Assembly: GCA_903902325.1 (NCBI GenBank)
Contig: CAIUUO010000188.1
Location: 1-42,702 of the forward strand
Source of the DNA: an uncultured Bacteroidia bacterium
GTDB taxonomy: Bacteria; Bacteroidota; Bacteroidia; Bacteroidales; Prolixibacteraceae
Direction: 5' to 3'
DNA length: 42,702 nucleotides
Part shown: positions 9,393-18,205 of the stretch, in pieces
How the letters are laid out: the number at the start of each line of letters is the position of its first letter
Numbering within the stretch: position 1 is the stretch's first letter
The notes under the pieces: model-generated
The model's input: the letters and a program-made list of their open reading frames with translations, nothing else
Databases searched by the model: none
Told to the model about the DNA's origin: nothing
Made by a program: the position numbers and the translations under genes

Positions 9393-11771
9393 ATGATCAA
9401 ACATTTTTTTACCAGCATTTACAGGAACATATTGAAGGATAAAATTTTCTCCGTGATCAACCTGACAAACCTGACCATCGGATTTACAACATTCATCCTG
9501 TTGGGGATGGTCGTGAGTTATGAGTTCAGTTATGACAAATTCAATGATAAATTCGACAGGATATACAAGGTTCAAACCAGACAGGAGGATTCTTACCCGA
9601 CGAATTATTGCGCTTACAGTCCGGCTGCTTTCAGATACCATCTGATGTCCGATCAACCCGAAGTGGAACAGGTATTGCTGATGCGCGAAGTTGGAGGGAG
9701 TCAGGGAGCAGGCCAGTTTTTCACGTTGCCTGACGGAGGTCAGCTTTATGAAAAGAATGGATATTTCAGTGAAAATTCCATCTTTGATATTTTCACGATT
9801 TCAATACGGGAGGGCAACAGCAAGAATGCCCTCACGGATCCCAATAGTATAGCGATTTCAGAAACGCTTGAGAAAAAACTGTTTCCGGAGGGAGGAGCTA
9901 TCGGAAAAAAGATAGTCGTCGGCAAGCGTTATCCACTGACGGTCACAGTCGTTTACAATGATTTTCCGCGGAACTCTTCTTTACGGCCAACCTACCTGGT
10001 ATCGATAAGAACCTATGAGACATTGGCTGCCCGTAAAGGATTCCGTGACGACTGGACCTATATTGACAACGACAACTATGTTTTGCTGAAAAAGGGGGCC
10101 GATCCCCGGCTGTTGGATGCAAAAATCAAGGATGCATTTAAAAATGTGAAAAACTATGAAAAATCGACTCCATATCTCCATCCACTCTCCAAACAACATC
10201 TCTCTCCTAACAGTCAATATGACTCTATCATTGGCTTGTCCATACTTTCCTTTGCAGGAATTCTGGTACTATTGCTTTCCTGTGTAAACTATGTGAACCT
10301 TTCGCTGGCCAATTCGACCAGGAGGGCATGCGAAATCGGAATAAAAAAGGTGGTTGGATTTTCCAAAAAGGCCATTGCTGCCCAATTTATTACAGAGACG
10401 ATGGCTCTTACCATTCTGGCTATGGTTGCAGGCCTTTTTCTGGCTCAAACCATTTCACCCATCATGAGTAATATACTTCAAAATGAGGTTCACTACACGA
10501 TTTTTGACAATTGGAAACTACTTTCGATAATTTTTGGCTCTTCACTACTGGTGGGATTGCTTTCCGGTTTATACCCCGCTATGGTACTATCCTCCTATAA
10601 TCCGGTCACGGTGTTGAAGGGTAAGCTCTTTGAAGGTACAGGGAAATCTGTCAGCCTGAGGAAAGTACTTACCACTGCCCAGTTTTCCATTTCATTGTTT
10701 ATGCTGATCGTGAGTTTTATACTCTACCAGCATGTCAACTTCATTCTTAACAAGGATTTGGGGTTCGACGACAAAAACATCCTCTTTACTGAAGTTAATG
10801 CATCACAAAATCTGGATTTTGAAATGTTAAGGCAAAGGATGCAGCAACATCCTGAAATCGTGGACGCCTCCTTTTCGAATACCATTCCGTTTCAGGGGAA
10901 TATAGGTGGCTTTGTTTCCTGGGAAGGCGCATCTCCCGACCAGAAAGAGATGGTTAGCAGAAACTACGTCAATTATGACTTTATACCCACCTATAATTTA
11001 AAGATGGTCTATGGGCGGAATTTTTCGAAAGAGTATCCATCCGATGAGCAGGGTTGTATTATTAATGAAACGGCCCTTAAAGTCTTTGGATGGAAAGATC
11101 CGATTGGCAAGCAGGTTCTTCTGTTAGGAAAAGGTTATCCTGTGATTGGCGTGGTAAAGGATTTCCATCCTTTCTCGGTGCACAATCAAATTCCAACTTA
11201 TATCATGTTCTTATCAAAAAATGAGATTTTAGGATCTAAATTATTGACTATTCGATATACAACTGGAAATAAGCAAAAGGCTGAGCAATTGGCAACCAGC
11301 GAGTTGGAATCTTTCTTTCCTAATGATCCGTTCGAGTTCAAGGATTTCCGGACGATCTTTTTTTTAGATGGAGCAATTTCTTTCTGGCAATCCATGAAAC
11401 GTCTTTTCCTGTTTTTTGCGGTGGTGACCCTCCTGGTTTCTTCGATGGGACTCTTTGGCCTGATACTCTTCACCACGAAACGCCGTACCAAGGAGATAGG
11501 AGTCCGCAAAGTGCTTGGCAGTTCAGTTGCTTCAATATACGGGCAACTGTCGGGTGAAATTATCTTATTGCTGGGTTTTGCCACATTTGTTGCCTGCCCG
11601 GCAGCATGGGTTATTTACAAGGCTATGCCCGGAGCCTACAAGGAACCCTTAACCGTGTCTGAGTTCCTTCTGGCTATCATGTTGGTGGCTGTAGTTGCCT
11701 TTATTACTATTAGCTATCATGTTTTGAAAGTCGCCATCCGAAATCCCGTAGATGCCCTGAGGTATGAGTAG
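9393..11771 (+). CDS. ABC transporter permease, FtsX/MacB type
   Basis: A 792-residue permease with the same two-unit architecture: helix 1 near 20-42 (VINLTNLTIGFTTFILLGMV), periplasmic domain, a helix near 285, CEIGIKKVVGFSK, further helices, a second unit with a periplasmic domain, then KEIGVRKVLGSS and the C-terminus RNPVDALRYE. It is the most divergent copy: its C-terminal 50 residues do not share the WQSWKAATRNP stretch of the preceding three genes, and it lies behind a 266-bp spacer with its own candidate promoter and operator. It may therefore be regulated separately from the upstream copies. The start ATG at 9393 follows an A-rich leader. Confidence 0.9.
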   Translation: MIKHFFTSIYRNILKDKIFSVINLTNLTIGFTTFILLGMVVSYEFSYDKFNDKFDRIYKVQTRQEDSYPTNYCAYSPAAFRYHLMSDQPEVEQVLLMREVGGSQGAGQFFTLPDGGQLYEKNGYFSENSIFDIFTISIREGNSKNALTDPNSIAISETLEKKLFPEGGAIGKKIVVGKRYPLTVTVVYNDFPRNSSLRPTYLVSIRTYETLAARKGFRDDWTYIDNDNYVLLKKGADPRLLDAKIKDAFKNVKNYEKSTPYLHPLSKQHLSPNSQYDSIIGLSILSFAGILVLLLSCVNYVNLSLANSTRRACEIGIKKVVGFSKKAIAAQFITETMALTILAMVAGLFLAQTISPIMSNILQNEVHYTIFDNWKLLSIIFGSSLLVGLLSGLYPAMVLSSYNPVTVLKGKLFEGTGKSVSLRKVLTTAQFSISLFMLIVSFILYQHVNFILNKDLGFDDKNILFTEVNASQNLDFEMLRQRMQQHPEIVDASFSNTIPFQGNIGGFVSWEGASPDQKEMVSRNYVNYDFIPTYNLKMVYGRNFSKEYPSDEQGCIINETALKVFGWKDPIGKQVLLLGKGYPVIGVVKDFHPFSVHNQIPTYIMFLSKNEILGSKLLTIRYTTGNKQKAEQLATSELESFFPNDPFEFKDFRTIFFLDGAISFWQSMKRLFLFFAVVTLLVSSMGLFGLILFTTKRRTKEIGVRKVLGSSVASIYGQLSGEIILLLGFATFVACPAAWVIYKAMPGAYKEPLTVSEFLLAIMLVAVVAFITISYHVLKVAIRNPVDALRYE

Positions 11772-11850
11772 CAACGGAAAAAGTAAATTAAGATGTTTGA
11801 ATGAGTGGAACAGTGAAGAGTGAGCGCGGTTACTATCAAGATATATCGTT

Positions 11851-11858
11851 TATATTTG
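11851..11858 (+). promoter_or_regulatory. Candidate -7 box before the PQQ-like protein gene
   Basis: TATATTTG matches TAnnTTTG, about 100 bp before the chosen ATG at 11959. No clear -33 element is seen. The surrounding spacer (11772-11958) holds no other gene I can support. Confidence 0.35.
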
Positions 11859-11958
11859 TATTATAAGGATCAGATGGAATTTGGATTTTGGGTTGATTAA
11901 GCAGTCATGTTGCAAAGGATGCAAATTTCATTGGTTACACGATAAAATTCAATTATTT

Positions 11959-13224
11959 ATGCAGCCTGGCAAACATCCAAGGAATTTCCTCCGCTTATTT
12001 AAATTTTTCTGCGTATTTGCTGTTTTTATTAGTCACTCTTCCTTGCATGGCCAAAACTGGCCTGGTTGGCGTGGCACTAACGGTGATGGTACCAGCCCTG
12101 AAACAAATTTGCCCGTAAAGTGGGATTCTGTTACAAACGTACTTTGGAAGAGTCCGGTACCAGGAATTGGTTATTCTTCACCTGTTGTTTGGAATGACAG
12201 GCTTTTTACGCTTACGGCCATCAAGGAAACCAATGAGAAGCTGCTGCTTTGCTATGATGTTGGAAATGGAAAATTGTTGTGGCAAAAAACTGTCGTAAAG
12301 GGTGATTTCGAGACCAAACACAACGACAACAGTTTCGCTTCCGGTACTCCCGCGACAGATGGAAAGAGGGTTTATGTCTCATTGCTTGATGGGATAAATG
12401 TGGTTGTCGCTGCTTTCGATTATGATGGCCGACAGATATGGATTCAAAAGCCGGGTACTTTCTTGAGCCCTCATGGATTCAGTTGTTCTCCGGTACTTTT
12501 TGAAGATAAGGTGATTGTCAACTGTTCCAGCAAGGGTGATTCTTTTTTGGCGGCACTGAGCCATCTGGATGGACATATCATATGGAAAATCAGTCTTGAC
12601 AAGCAATCACACAGTTTCAGCACACCTCTTATCACGCAGATGTCAGGGAAAATGCAGATGATTTTTTGTGGAAACAAGGAAATTGCTTCCTACAATCCCG
12701 TGGATGGTTCGAAATATTGGTTTGTCAATGGTCCTTCGGAGGAGTTTTGTTCAACACCGGTCTATGATGCAAAGTTAGGATTGGTTTTGGCCAGCAGTGC
12801 CTGGCCCAAACGCATTCTGATGGCTATCAAGCCTGATGGACAGGGCGATGTTAGCTTAAGCAAGGTAGTATGGCAGTCTCCAAAAGGTGCCGTATACGTA
12901 CCGTCACCTGTTTGCGCTGATGATTTTCTGATTACTACCATGGCTTCGGGTCAGGTTCATTGCCTCGATGCAGCCACTGGCAATGTTTTTTGGGTGGAGG
13001 ATTTGGGAAAGCAATATGCTTCCCCGGTCCTTGCCGGCGGATTGGTCTATATACCCAATGATGAGGGTATGATCACCGTGATCAAACCAGGCAAGGAATT
13101 CAATGCCATTGCAAAAAATTTCATTGGAGAGAGGATGTACGCTTCTCCAGCCGTCAGCAACGGGAAAATTTATCTGCGCGGATTTAAGTATCTTTATTGC
13201 ATTGGGTCCAACTATTCAAAATGA
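11959..13224 (+). CDS. Secreted PQQ-like beta-propeller protein
   Basis: A 421-residue protein. I start at ATG 11959, giving a signal peptide (basic PGKHPRNFLRLFK, then hydrophobic FFCVFAVFI, likely cut near LHGQ); a TTG 26 codons upstream would put a cysteine-rich tail before the signal, which is implausible. The mature part opens with NWPGWRGTNGDG, the usual entry motif of PQQ-like propeller proteins in Bacteroidota and Planctomycetota, and then has repeated blades with sequences such as LLCYDVGNGKLLW, VHCLDAATGNVFWVEDLG and ASPAVSNGKIYLRG. The fold is BamB-like, but no lipobox is visible. Bound PQQ and catalysis are not implied; the role is unknown. It stands alone between the permease array and the aldolase gene. 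Confidence 0.8.
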   Translation: MQPGKHPRNFLRLFKFFCVFAVFISHSSLHGQNWPGWRGTNGDGTSPETNLPVKWDSVTNVLWKSPVPGIGYSSPVVWNDRLFTLTAIKETNEKLLLCYDVGNGKLLWQKTVVKGDFETKHNDNSFASGTPATDGKRVYVSLLDGINVVVAAFDYDGRQIWIQKPGTFLSPHGFSCSPVLFEDKVIVNCSSKGDSFLAALSHLDGHIIWKISLDKQSHSFSTPLITQMSGKMQMIFCGNKEIASYNPVDGSKYWFVNGPSEEFCSTPVYDAKLGLVLASSAWPKRILMAIKPDGQGDVSLSKVVWQSPKGAVYVPSPVCADDFLITTMASGQVHCLDAATGNVFWVEDLGKQYASPVLAGGLVYIPNDEGMITVIKPGKEFNAIAKNFIGERMYASPAVSNGKIYLRGFKYLYCIGSNYSK

Positions 13225-13284
13225 CCAACCAATGAAGTTACAATTAAGTAATATTTGCTTGACCTTCGCATCAGGATGGTTGGG

Positions 13285-13292
13285 TAATTTTG
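13285..13292 (+). promoter_or_regulatory. Candidate -7 box before the aldolase gene
   Basis: TAATTTTG fits TAnnTTTG and lies 20 nt before the ATG at 13312, so the leader would be short. A TTG at 13259-13261 is a possible -33 element with a spacing of 23, slightly longer than usual. Confidence 0.45.
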
Positions 13293-13311
13293 CGGCAAAA
13301 TATCCTTATTT

Positions 13312-13977
13312 ATGATTTACATGGCAGACACAGCCGACCTGAATGAACTCAGGGAGCTGTACCGTTTTTTCCCATTGGAAGGTGTAACCACCAATCCAAC
13401 CATCCTGATGCACGCAGGAAACAGGTTCTCTGTTGCGATTGAAGGTATCCAGGAGTTGGTAGGCACCGGAATGGTGCATATCCAGATGATTTCCCCCGAA
13501 TCCGACGACATGGTGAGGGAGGCCAAAAAGTACCGCAGCTATTTTGATTTTGGTGATAATTTTTATGCCAAGATACCTGTCACTGCCGATGGTTACAGGG
13601 CCATGCGCATTTTGAAGGATGCAGGCATCAATGTAACCGCTACCGCGATTTTCACGCAGCAGCAGGCGCTGGTGGCCATGAAAGCAGGCGCTGATTTTGT
13701 GGCCCCCTATGTAAGTCGTCTTGATAACATCTCATCGCACGGGATTGAAGTAGTTGGAGATATCGTCGAAAATATCAAAGAGTATGGATTGAAGGGGAAA
13801 GTGCTGGCGGCCAGTTTTAAAACTGTCGACCAGATTTACCGTGTCAGCATGGCCGGAGCACATTCGGCTACCATCGGACCTGAATTGCTTCATCAACTGA
13901 TCAAGCATCCTATGACCGATATAGGCGTCAAACAGTTCGAGATCGATTCGGAAGGATTGTATGATATTGAGTTTTAA
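13312..13977 (+). CDS. fsa: Fructose-6-phosphate aldolase-like transaldolase
   Basis: A 221-residue protein with the length and motifs of the FSA/TalC group of small transaldolases. It has ADTAD near the start, PLEGVTTNPTIL at 21-32, the Schiff-base lysine in AKIPVTADGYRA (Lys87) and APYVSRLDN later. The family are cytoplasmic decameric class I aldolases that join or split C3 units such as dihydroxyacetone and glyceraldehyde 3-phosphate; others act as transaldolases linking the pentose phosphate pathway to glycolysis. Sequence alone does not separate the two activities. The spacer before it carries a TAnnTTTG box, so it is probably its own transcription unit, possibly extending into the esterase gene 33 nt downstream. 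Confidence 0.85.
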   Translation: MIYMADTADLNELRELYRFFPLEGVTTNPTILMHAGNRFSVAIEGIQELVGTGMVHIQMISPESDDMVREAKKYRSYFDFGDNFYAKIPVTADGYRAMRILKDAGINVTATAIFTQQQALVAMKAGADFVAPYVSRLDNISSHGIEVVGDIVENIKEYGLKGKVLAASFKTVDQIYRVSMAGAHSATIGPELLHQLIKHPMTDIGVKQFEIDSEGLYDIEF

Positions 13978-14010
13978 ATTTTATTGTTTTCCCAACTAAT
14001 TGAAAATAAG

Positions 14011-14928
14011 ATGCAACGATTTTTCCTTTTCATCCTGATTTGTATGGCTGTCCAACTTAAAGCACAACAGACGATCCCGCTATATCCGGGTCCGATTCCA
14101 AACTCCACCGATTATGCCATGAAGGAAATCAGGATGGAGAACAATGGCATCTTCCTAGGATACAGGAGCATTTCACAACCAACACTTGCAGTTTACCTTC
14201 CGGAAACAGGTAAAGAGGCAGGAGCAGCAGTTGTAATATGTCCGGGTGGCGGTTATGGAATGGAGAGCTACCGGCTTGAAGGAACTATCATCGCAGAAAC
14301 CTTCACGAAAAACGGAATTGCCGCATTTATTCTGAAGTACCGGCTGCCAAGCGATTCCATCATGATGGATAAATCTATCGGTCCTTTGCAGGATGCTCAA
14401 CAGGCAATCAAGACAGTCAGGGAAAGATCAAAGGAGTGGAAAATTGATCCGTCGAAAATTGGAATCATGGGATTCTCTGCCGGCGGGCACCTGGCTTCAA
14501 CTGCCGGTACTCATTTTGAAAAGTCATTCATTCCAAATGACAACAATACCAGCCTGAGGCCTGATTTCATGGTCCTGGTTTATCCCGTAATAAGCATGAC
14601 TGACGAACTGACGCATGGTGGTTCGAGGAAGAATCTTTTGGGCTCCAATCCTGCACCGGATCAAATTCAACTTTTCTCCAATGAATTACAGATAAACACA
14701 AAAACACCACCTGCCTGGATCACGCATACCGGAGATGATACCGTAGTACCTGTTGAAAACAGTATCCGTTTTTACCAGGCACTTATACGCAACAAGGTGG
14801 CTGCCGAAATGCACCTTTATCCTTCAGGCAACCATGGTTTTGTTTTGAAACTGCCTGCCGATGAGTGGATGAAGCCTTTGTTCGGATGGATGGCGAAAAG
14901 TGGAATTTCGAAGAAAATTGACAATTGA
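14011..14928 (+). CDS. Secreted alpha/beta hydrolase (esterase, acetyl-xylan-esterase-like)
   Basis: A 305-residue protein starting at ATG 14011 with a clear signal peptide (MQRFFLFILICMAVQLKAQQ). An earlier TTG would add nine residues before the signal and is less likely. The mature protein has the oxyanion-hole stretch CPGGGYGMES (about 77-86), the nucleophile elbow GFSAGGHLAS (Ser156) and a late GNHGFVL with the probable catalytic His. This is the pattern of polysaccharide-associated deacetylases and esterases found in Bacteroidota. It suggests removal of acyl groups from sugars in the periplasm, but substrate is inferred. Oddly, the last codons (Ile-Asp-Asn-stop) are built from the AATTGAC repeat array that fills the following spacer, so the C-terminus has been set by the repeat. 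Confidence 0.85.
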   Translation: MQRFFLFILICMAVQLKAQQTIPLYPGPIPNSTDYAMKEIRMENNGIFLGYRSISQPTLAVYLPETGKEAGAAVVICPGGGYGMESYRLEGTIIAETFTKNGIAAFILKYRLPSDSIMMDKSIGPLQDAQQAIKTVRERSKEWKIDPSKIGIMGFSAGGHLASTAGTHFEKSFIPNDNNTSLRPDFMVLVYPVISMTDELTHGGSRKNLLGSNPAPDQIQLFSNELQINTKTPPAWITHTGDDTVVPVENSIRFYQALIRNKVAAEMHLYPSGNHGFVLKLPADEWMKPLFGWMAKSGISKKIDN

Positions 14929-15058
14929 CAATGTCAGAACTGTTATAATTTTTTCCAGGCAGAAGGACCAATTTTCCGTTTATCATCTTAAATTAATTAG
15001 TTCAAAAACGAAACCAATTCATGGTAATTGTCAATTGTCAATTGTCCATTGTCAATTA
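14916..15058. repeat. Inverted pair of AATTGAC heptad arrays (pair A)
   Basis: The left arm has two AATTGAC units (14916-14929) and overlaps the end of the esterase gene; its stop TGA (14926-14928) lies in the second unit. The right arm (15026-15053) has four units of the reverse complement, three AATTGTC and one CATTGTC. The arms are separated by 96 bp without a gene. A hairpin of about 14 bp is possible between them. Confidence 0.8.
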
Positions 15059-15070
15059 CTTGCAAATATC

Positions 15071-15101
15071 TTGGCTTGATGTAAAAAAAAATCTAAGTTT
15101 G
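15071..15101 (+). promoter_or_regulatory. Promoter before the SDR gene
   Basis: TTG at 15071-15073 and TAAGTTTG at 15094-15101 are separated by 20 nt, a good match to the Bacteroidota -33/-7 arrangement. Transcription would start near 15107, about 60 nt before the ATG at 15166. Confidence 0.6.
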
Positions 15102-15165
15102 CACCTCAGAATACATCTTCAGTCCAACTTTTCGTTGCAACAGAATTTTTGAACTAACTCACTAA

Positions 15166-15960
15166 ATGACAAATCCTCGCATCATCTGGATAACAGGAGC
15201 CTCCTCGGGTATCGGGGAAGCCCTGGCACTGAAATGGACTGGAGCCGGAACACTTTTAATATTGTCCGACCGCAACGTCACGCAAATTGAGGTAGTGGCT
15301 GATCAATGCAGAAAGGGAGGAGCTGAAGTTCTAATAGTACCTTTTGATCTGACCAGGCCAGATCAAATTGCAATTGCTGTCGAAAAGGTTCAATCTGTCA
15401 CTTCCCGAATTGACATTCTTGCCAATGTTGGTGGTATAAGCCAGCGCTCCTTAATACTGGACACACCTTCAGAGGTTGCCCGAAGGATCATGGAAACTGA
15501 TTTCTGGGGTCACGCAGAACTGACGCGATTGCTCCTGCCTCACATGATAAAAAATGGGGGTGGCAGTATCGTTGTATTGAGCAGTTTCTCCGGATTGTTC
15601 GGGTTTCCGCAGCGATCCTATTATTGCGCCGCCAAACATGCCTTGCATGGATTCTTTGAAACGTTGATGCTTGAACACCATCGGGACAATATCCATGTTA
15701 CAATGGTCTGTCCGGGGAGAGTGAAAACAAATATTTCCTACCATGCCCTGACTTCAACTGGACAGGAATACGGAAAGATGGATATTGGTCAGGAGAATGG
15801 GGTCACTGCCGCTTATTGTGCCTCAAAAATTGACAAGGCAGTAAAAAGGCGCAGTAAACAGGTGATTATTGGTAAGAAAGAGGTAATTATGCCTTATTTG
15901 AAAAGATTCGCTCCCTGGTTATTCTATACGATTGCAACCAGGATTGATCCGAATGCATAA
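15166..15960 (+). CDS. SDR-family NAD(P)-dependent oxidoreductase
   Basis: A 264-residue classical short-chain dehydrogenase/reductase. The cofactor-binding motif TGASSGIG is at residues 10-17, the NxxG segment appears as NVGG (87-90), the serine-containing VVLSSFSG is at 136-143 and the catalytic YCAAK (Tyr153, Lys157) follows. The pattern and the C-terminal tail (MPYLKRFAPWLFYTIATRIDP) resemble the DHRS7-like group acting on lipid-like or steroid-like substrates, but the substrate cannot be read. The gene has a good promoter just upstream and lies 56 nt before the VOC gene in the same direction, so the two may be co-transcribed. Confidence 0.9.
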   Translation: MTNPRIIWITGASSGIGEALALKWTGAGTLLILSDRNVTQIEVVADQCRKGGAEVLIVPFDLTRPDQIAIAVEKVQSVTSRIDILANVGGISQRSLILDTPSEVARRIMETDFWGHAELTRLLLPHMIKNGGGSIVVLSSFSGLFGFPQRSYYCAAKHALHGFFETLMLEHHRDNIHVTMVCPGRVKTNISYHALTSTGQEYGKMDIGQENGVTAAYCASKIDKAVKRRSKQVIIGKKEVIMPYLKRFAPWLFYTIATRIDPNA

Positions 15961-16016
15961 TTGAGTGAGGCTGTGGCTGGCTGGATTAACATTGCTGTTT
16001 TTTAGATTTAAAGATT

Positions 16017-17090
16017 ATGGAAGGAATTGTAGTTAGTGGGATTCAACAACTGGGCATTGGTGTTTCGGATGTTGAAGTAGCCTGGAAATGGTATAGAAAG
16101 TACTTTGGCATGGACATCAAGGTAGTTGATGATTGTGCAACGGCTAAATTGATGTTGCCCTATACCGGTGGAGAGCCCCAGGAACGGCGCGCAGCGCTTG
16201 CCCTTAATATGAATGGCGGAGGCGGTTTTGAGATTTGGCAATATACCAAACGTGTTCCGAAGGCCCCTCTTTTTGAGCCTTTGCTCGGTGATTTAGGAAT
16301 ATTTGCTGCAAAAATAAAAAGCCGCGATGCATTAAAAACCCACGCGTGGTTTGTCGAGGAGAAATTGAATGTCAGCCCGATTGTTACTGATCCCGCCGGC
16401 AGGAATTTCTTTTTTGTCACCGATCCTTTCAACAATGTATTCCAGGTAATTGAATCGGGTAATTGGTTCGGAAACCGCAAAAAACATACAGGATCTGTCT
16501 ACGGAGTGATCATCGGGGTGACGAATACTGAAAATTCAAGGAAAGTATATTCCGATATTCTCGGATACGATCAGGTAGCTTTTGACCAACGCGGAATTTT
16601 TCCTGACTTGACTTATCTCAATGGTGGAGACGCCCTTTTCAGAAGAATGCTGCTTCGAAACAGCAAACCCCGTCCGGGAGCCTTTGGCCGACTTTTTGGC
16701 GACAGTGAGATTGAACTGATACAGGCTGAAGAGCGGACTCCCCGGAAAATATTTGAAGGGCGTTATTGGGGCGACCTTGGGTTCATTCACCTCTGCTATG
16801 ATATAAACGGCATGGAAAAATTGAATGCAACCTGTGCCAAACGAGGTTTTGCCTTTACCGTAGACAGTTCTGCCCACCATGAAGGAGACAGTTTTGACAT
16901 GGGTGAAGCTGCCGGCCATTTTTCCTACATCGAGGATCCCGACGGTACACTGATCGAATTTGTGGAGACCCACAAAGTGCCGATATTCAAGAAACTGAAC
17001 ATTTATCTGAATCTTCGCAAAAGAAATCCAAATAAGCACCTCCCCAACTGGATTTTAAAATCGATGGGATTTAGCAGGATAAAAGACTAA
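16017..17090 (+). CDS. Two-domain VOC protein (glyoxalase/extradiol dioxygenase superfamily)
   Basis: A 357-residue protein with two vicinal-oxygen-chelate modules: the first at about 5-145 (QQLGIGVSDVEVAWKWYRKYFGM up to NVFQVIES) and the second at about 160-320 (GSVYGVIIGVTNTENSRKVYSDILGY up to DPDGTLIEFVETHKVP). In the second module FIHLCYDI supplies a His and LIEFVET a Glu, plausible metal ligands. In the first module the usual first ligand His is replaced by Gln. Architecture and length recall 4-hydroxyphenylpyruvate-dioxygenase-like proteins, but the similarity is too weak for that name. It follows the SDR gene by 56 nt. No promoter is seen in the gap. Confidence 0.8.
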   Translation: MEGIVVSGIQQLGIGVSDVEVAWKWYRKYFGMDIKVVDDCATAKLMLPYTGGEPQERRAALALNMNGGGGFEIWQYTKRVPKAPLFEPLLGDLGIFAAKIKSRDALKTHAWFVEEKLNVSPIVTDPAGRNFFFVTDPFNNVFQVIESGNWFGNRKKHTGSVYGVIIGVTNTENSRKVYSDILGYDQVAFDQRGIFPDLTYLNGGDALFRRMLLRNSKPRPGAFGRLFGDSEIELIQAEERTPRKIFEGRYWGDLGFIHLCYDINGMEKLNATCAKRGFAFTVDSSAHHEGDSFDMGEAAGHFSYIEDPDGTLIEFVETHKVPIFKKLNIYLNLRKRNPNKHLPNWILKSMGFSRIKD

Positions 17091-17102
17091 ATGCTAGCGC
17101 AG

Positions 17103-17126
17103 AAGGATAAAGGATAAAGGATAAAG
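17103..17126. repeat. AAGGATA heptad array
   Basis: Three full AAGGATA units plus a partial one, starting 12 nt after the VOC stop codon. It is the same unit family as the inverted pair at 18206-18334, but no inverted partner is seen in this spacer. Confidence 0.75.
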
Positions 17127-17205
17127 AACCCTTCGACCCTTCGTCAATCTCAGGGACTGAAAAATCAGGGCAAGAAAAGGGAAGAACGCATGGATCTTCA
17201 TTTTC

Positions 17206-17233
17206 CTGTAACTTGTAACCTGTAACCCGTAAC
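17206..17233. repeat. TGTAAC heptad array
   Basis: Four 7-bp units: CTGTAAC, TTGTAAC, CTGTAAC and CCGTAAC. No inverted partner is seen in the window. Confidence 0.7.
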
Positions 17234-17390
17234 AAAATCAATAACTTGCGGCGTTTCAGCATCACTTCAGCATTAAACCGTCCAGCCTTTCGTCCTGATC
17301 GAAAACTGTTTGATAAAGTGGATGACACCCTGTTCAATCCTGCCAGAAATATTTGAAATCAAATGTGCGGCAGATTGAAATACCTAGGAT

Positions 17391-18188
17391 TCAGGACAAT
17401 ACGGCTTCGATGAATAAATCCGGTTGTTCCGCATGCAGCCAGTGGCCGGCATCCGGAATATCGATTAATTTTGCTTCCGGATAAATTTTTCTGATCTCAA
17501 GCCAGTCAGCATCACTAATATAATCAGATTTTTGTCCCCTGACGAAAGTAACAGGATAATTGGTAATGGGCAACCGCTCTTCGAACCAATCCATGGTGAC
17601 TTCACTGACCATTGACTTAAAAGCTTTCCTGAGTACCCCGGCGTTCATCTTCCATTCAAAAAGACCTGCATGCGTCCTGTGAATATTTTTAAGCAGAAAA
17701 TGCCGGACTGTTTCTTCCTTGATCCTTGAACTAAAAAAATCATCCAGTTCCTTGCGTGATTGATACTGGCTGAGATCCGGATTTTCTAGCAACTCAAGTA
17801 TCAGCTCATGTTGCCTGATATGCTTATAGAAACTATTGCCTGCCAGATAATTTTTGGGGGCAATGTCAACAATCATCAGCTTGTTCACTTTCTCCGGGTT
17901 TTCCGCCGCGAATTGCATGGCCACCTTTCCGCCCATGCTGTGCCCGATCAAATAAGCATTCTCTAAATGATTATCCTCGAAAAACCCAAGAAGATCATCT
18001 ACCATTTCCGCATAGGTATGTGTTGGAGAGTGTGGTGATGCTCCATGATTCCTCAGGTCGGGAAGCAAAACGGTATAATGGTTTTCCAGTTTCCGGGCGA
18101 TCGTAATCCAGTTGTCAGACGAGCCGTATAGCCCGTGCAGGATGATCATGACCGGACCGGAACCGTACTTGCGGTAAAATAACTTCAT
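17391..18188 (-). CDS. Alpha/beta hydrolase, YbfF-like esterase
   Basis: A 265-residue cytoplasmic protein with the alpha/beta hydrolase layout: LHGLYGSSDNW (oxyanion loop, about 18-28), DLRNHGAS, the nucleophile elbow GHSMGGK (Ser84) and the late DAGHWLHAEQP with the catalytic His. It resembles the YbfF group of short-acyl esterases, although related folds include haloalkane dehalogenases and ring-cleavage hydrolases, so the substrate is open. The ATG at 18188 lies 17 nt from the inverted AAAGGAT arrays that fill the spacer from pdxJ, and no -7 box is obvious, so it is probably translated from a pdxJ transcript. Confidence 0.85.
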   Translation of the reverse strand: MKLFYRKYGSGPVMIILHGLYGSSDNWITIARKLENHYTVLLPDLRNHGASPHSPTHTYAEMVDDLLGFFEDNHLENAYLIGHSMGGKVAMQFAAENPEKVNKLMIVDIAPKNYLAGNSFYKHIRQHELILELLENPDLSQYQSRKELDDFFSSRIKEETVRHFLLKNIHRTHAGLFEWKMNAGVLRKAFKSMVSEVTMDWFEERLPITNYPVTFVRGQKSDYISDADWLEIRKIYPEAKLIDIPDAGHWLHAEQPDLFIEAVLS

Positions 18189-18205
18189 GGGCGGATTAAT
18201 GAATT

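Larger units (their letters stand above)
17091..17390. other. Convergent spacer with two unrelated heptad arrays
   Basis: This 300-bp spacer separates the VOC gene (+) and the hydrolase gene (-). It holds AAGGATA heptads at 17103-17126 and TGTAAC-type heptads at 17206-17233. No gene, T-rich terminator or RNA gene is seen. Confidence 0.6.

Noticed and set aside
11881-11958. Upstream extension of the PQQ-like protein from TTG 11881
   Set aside because: It would put a Cys-rich 26-residue tail before a clear signal peptide.
16536-17039. A 167-codon minus-strand frame inside the VOC gene
   Set aside because: Antisense shadow of the VOC gene, without recognisable domains.
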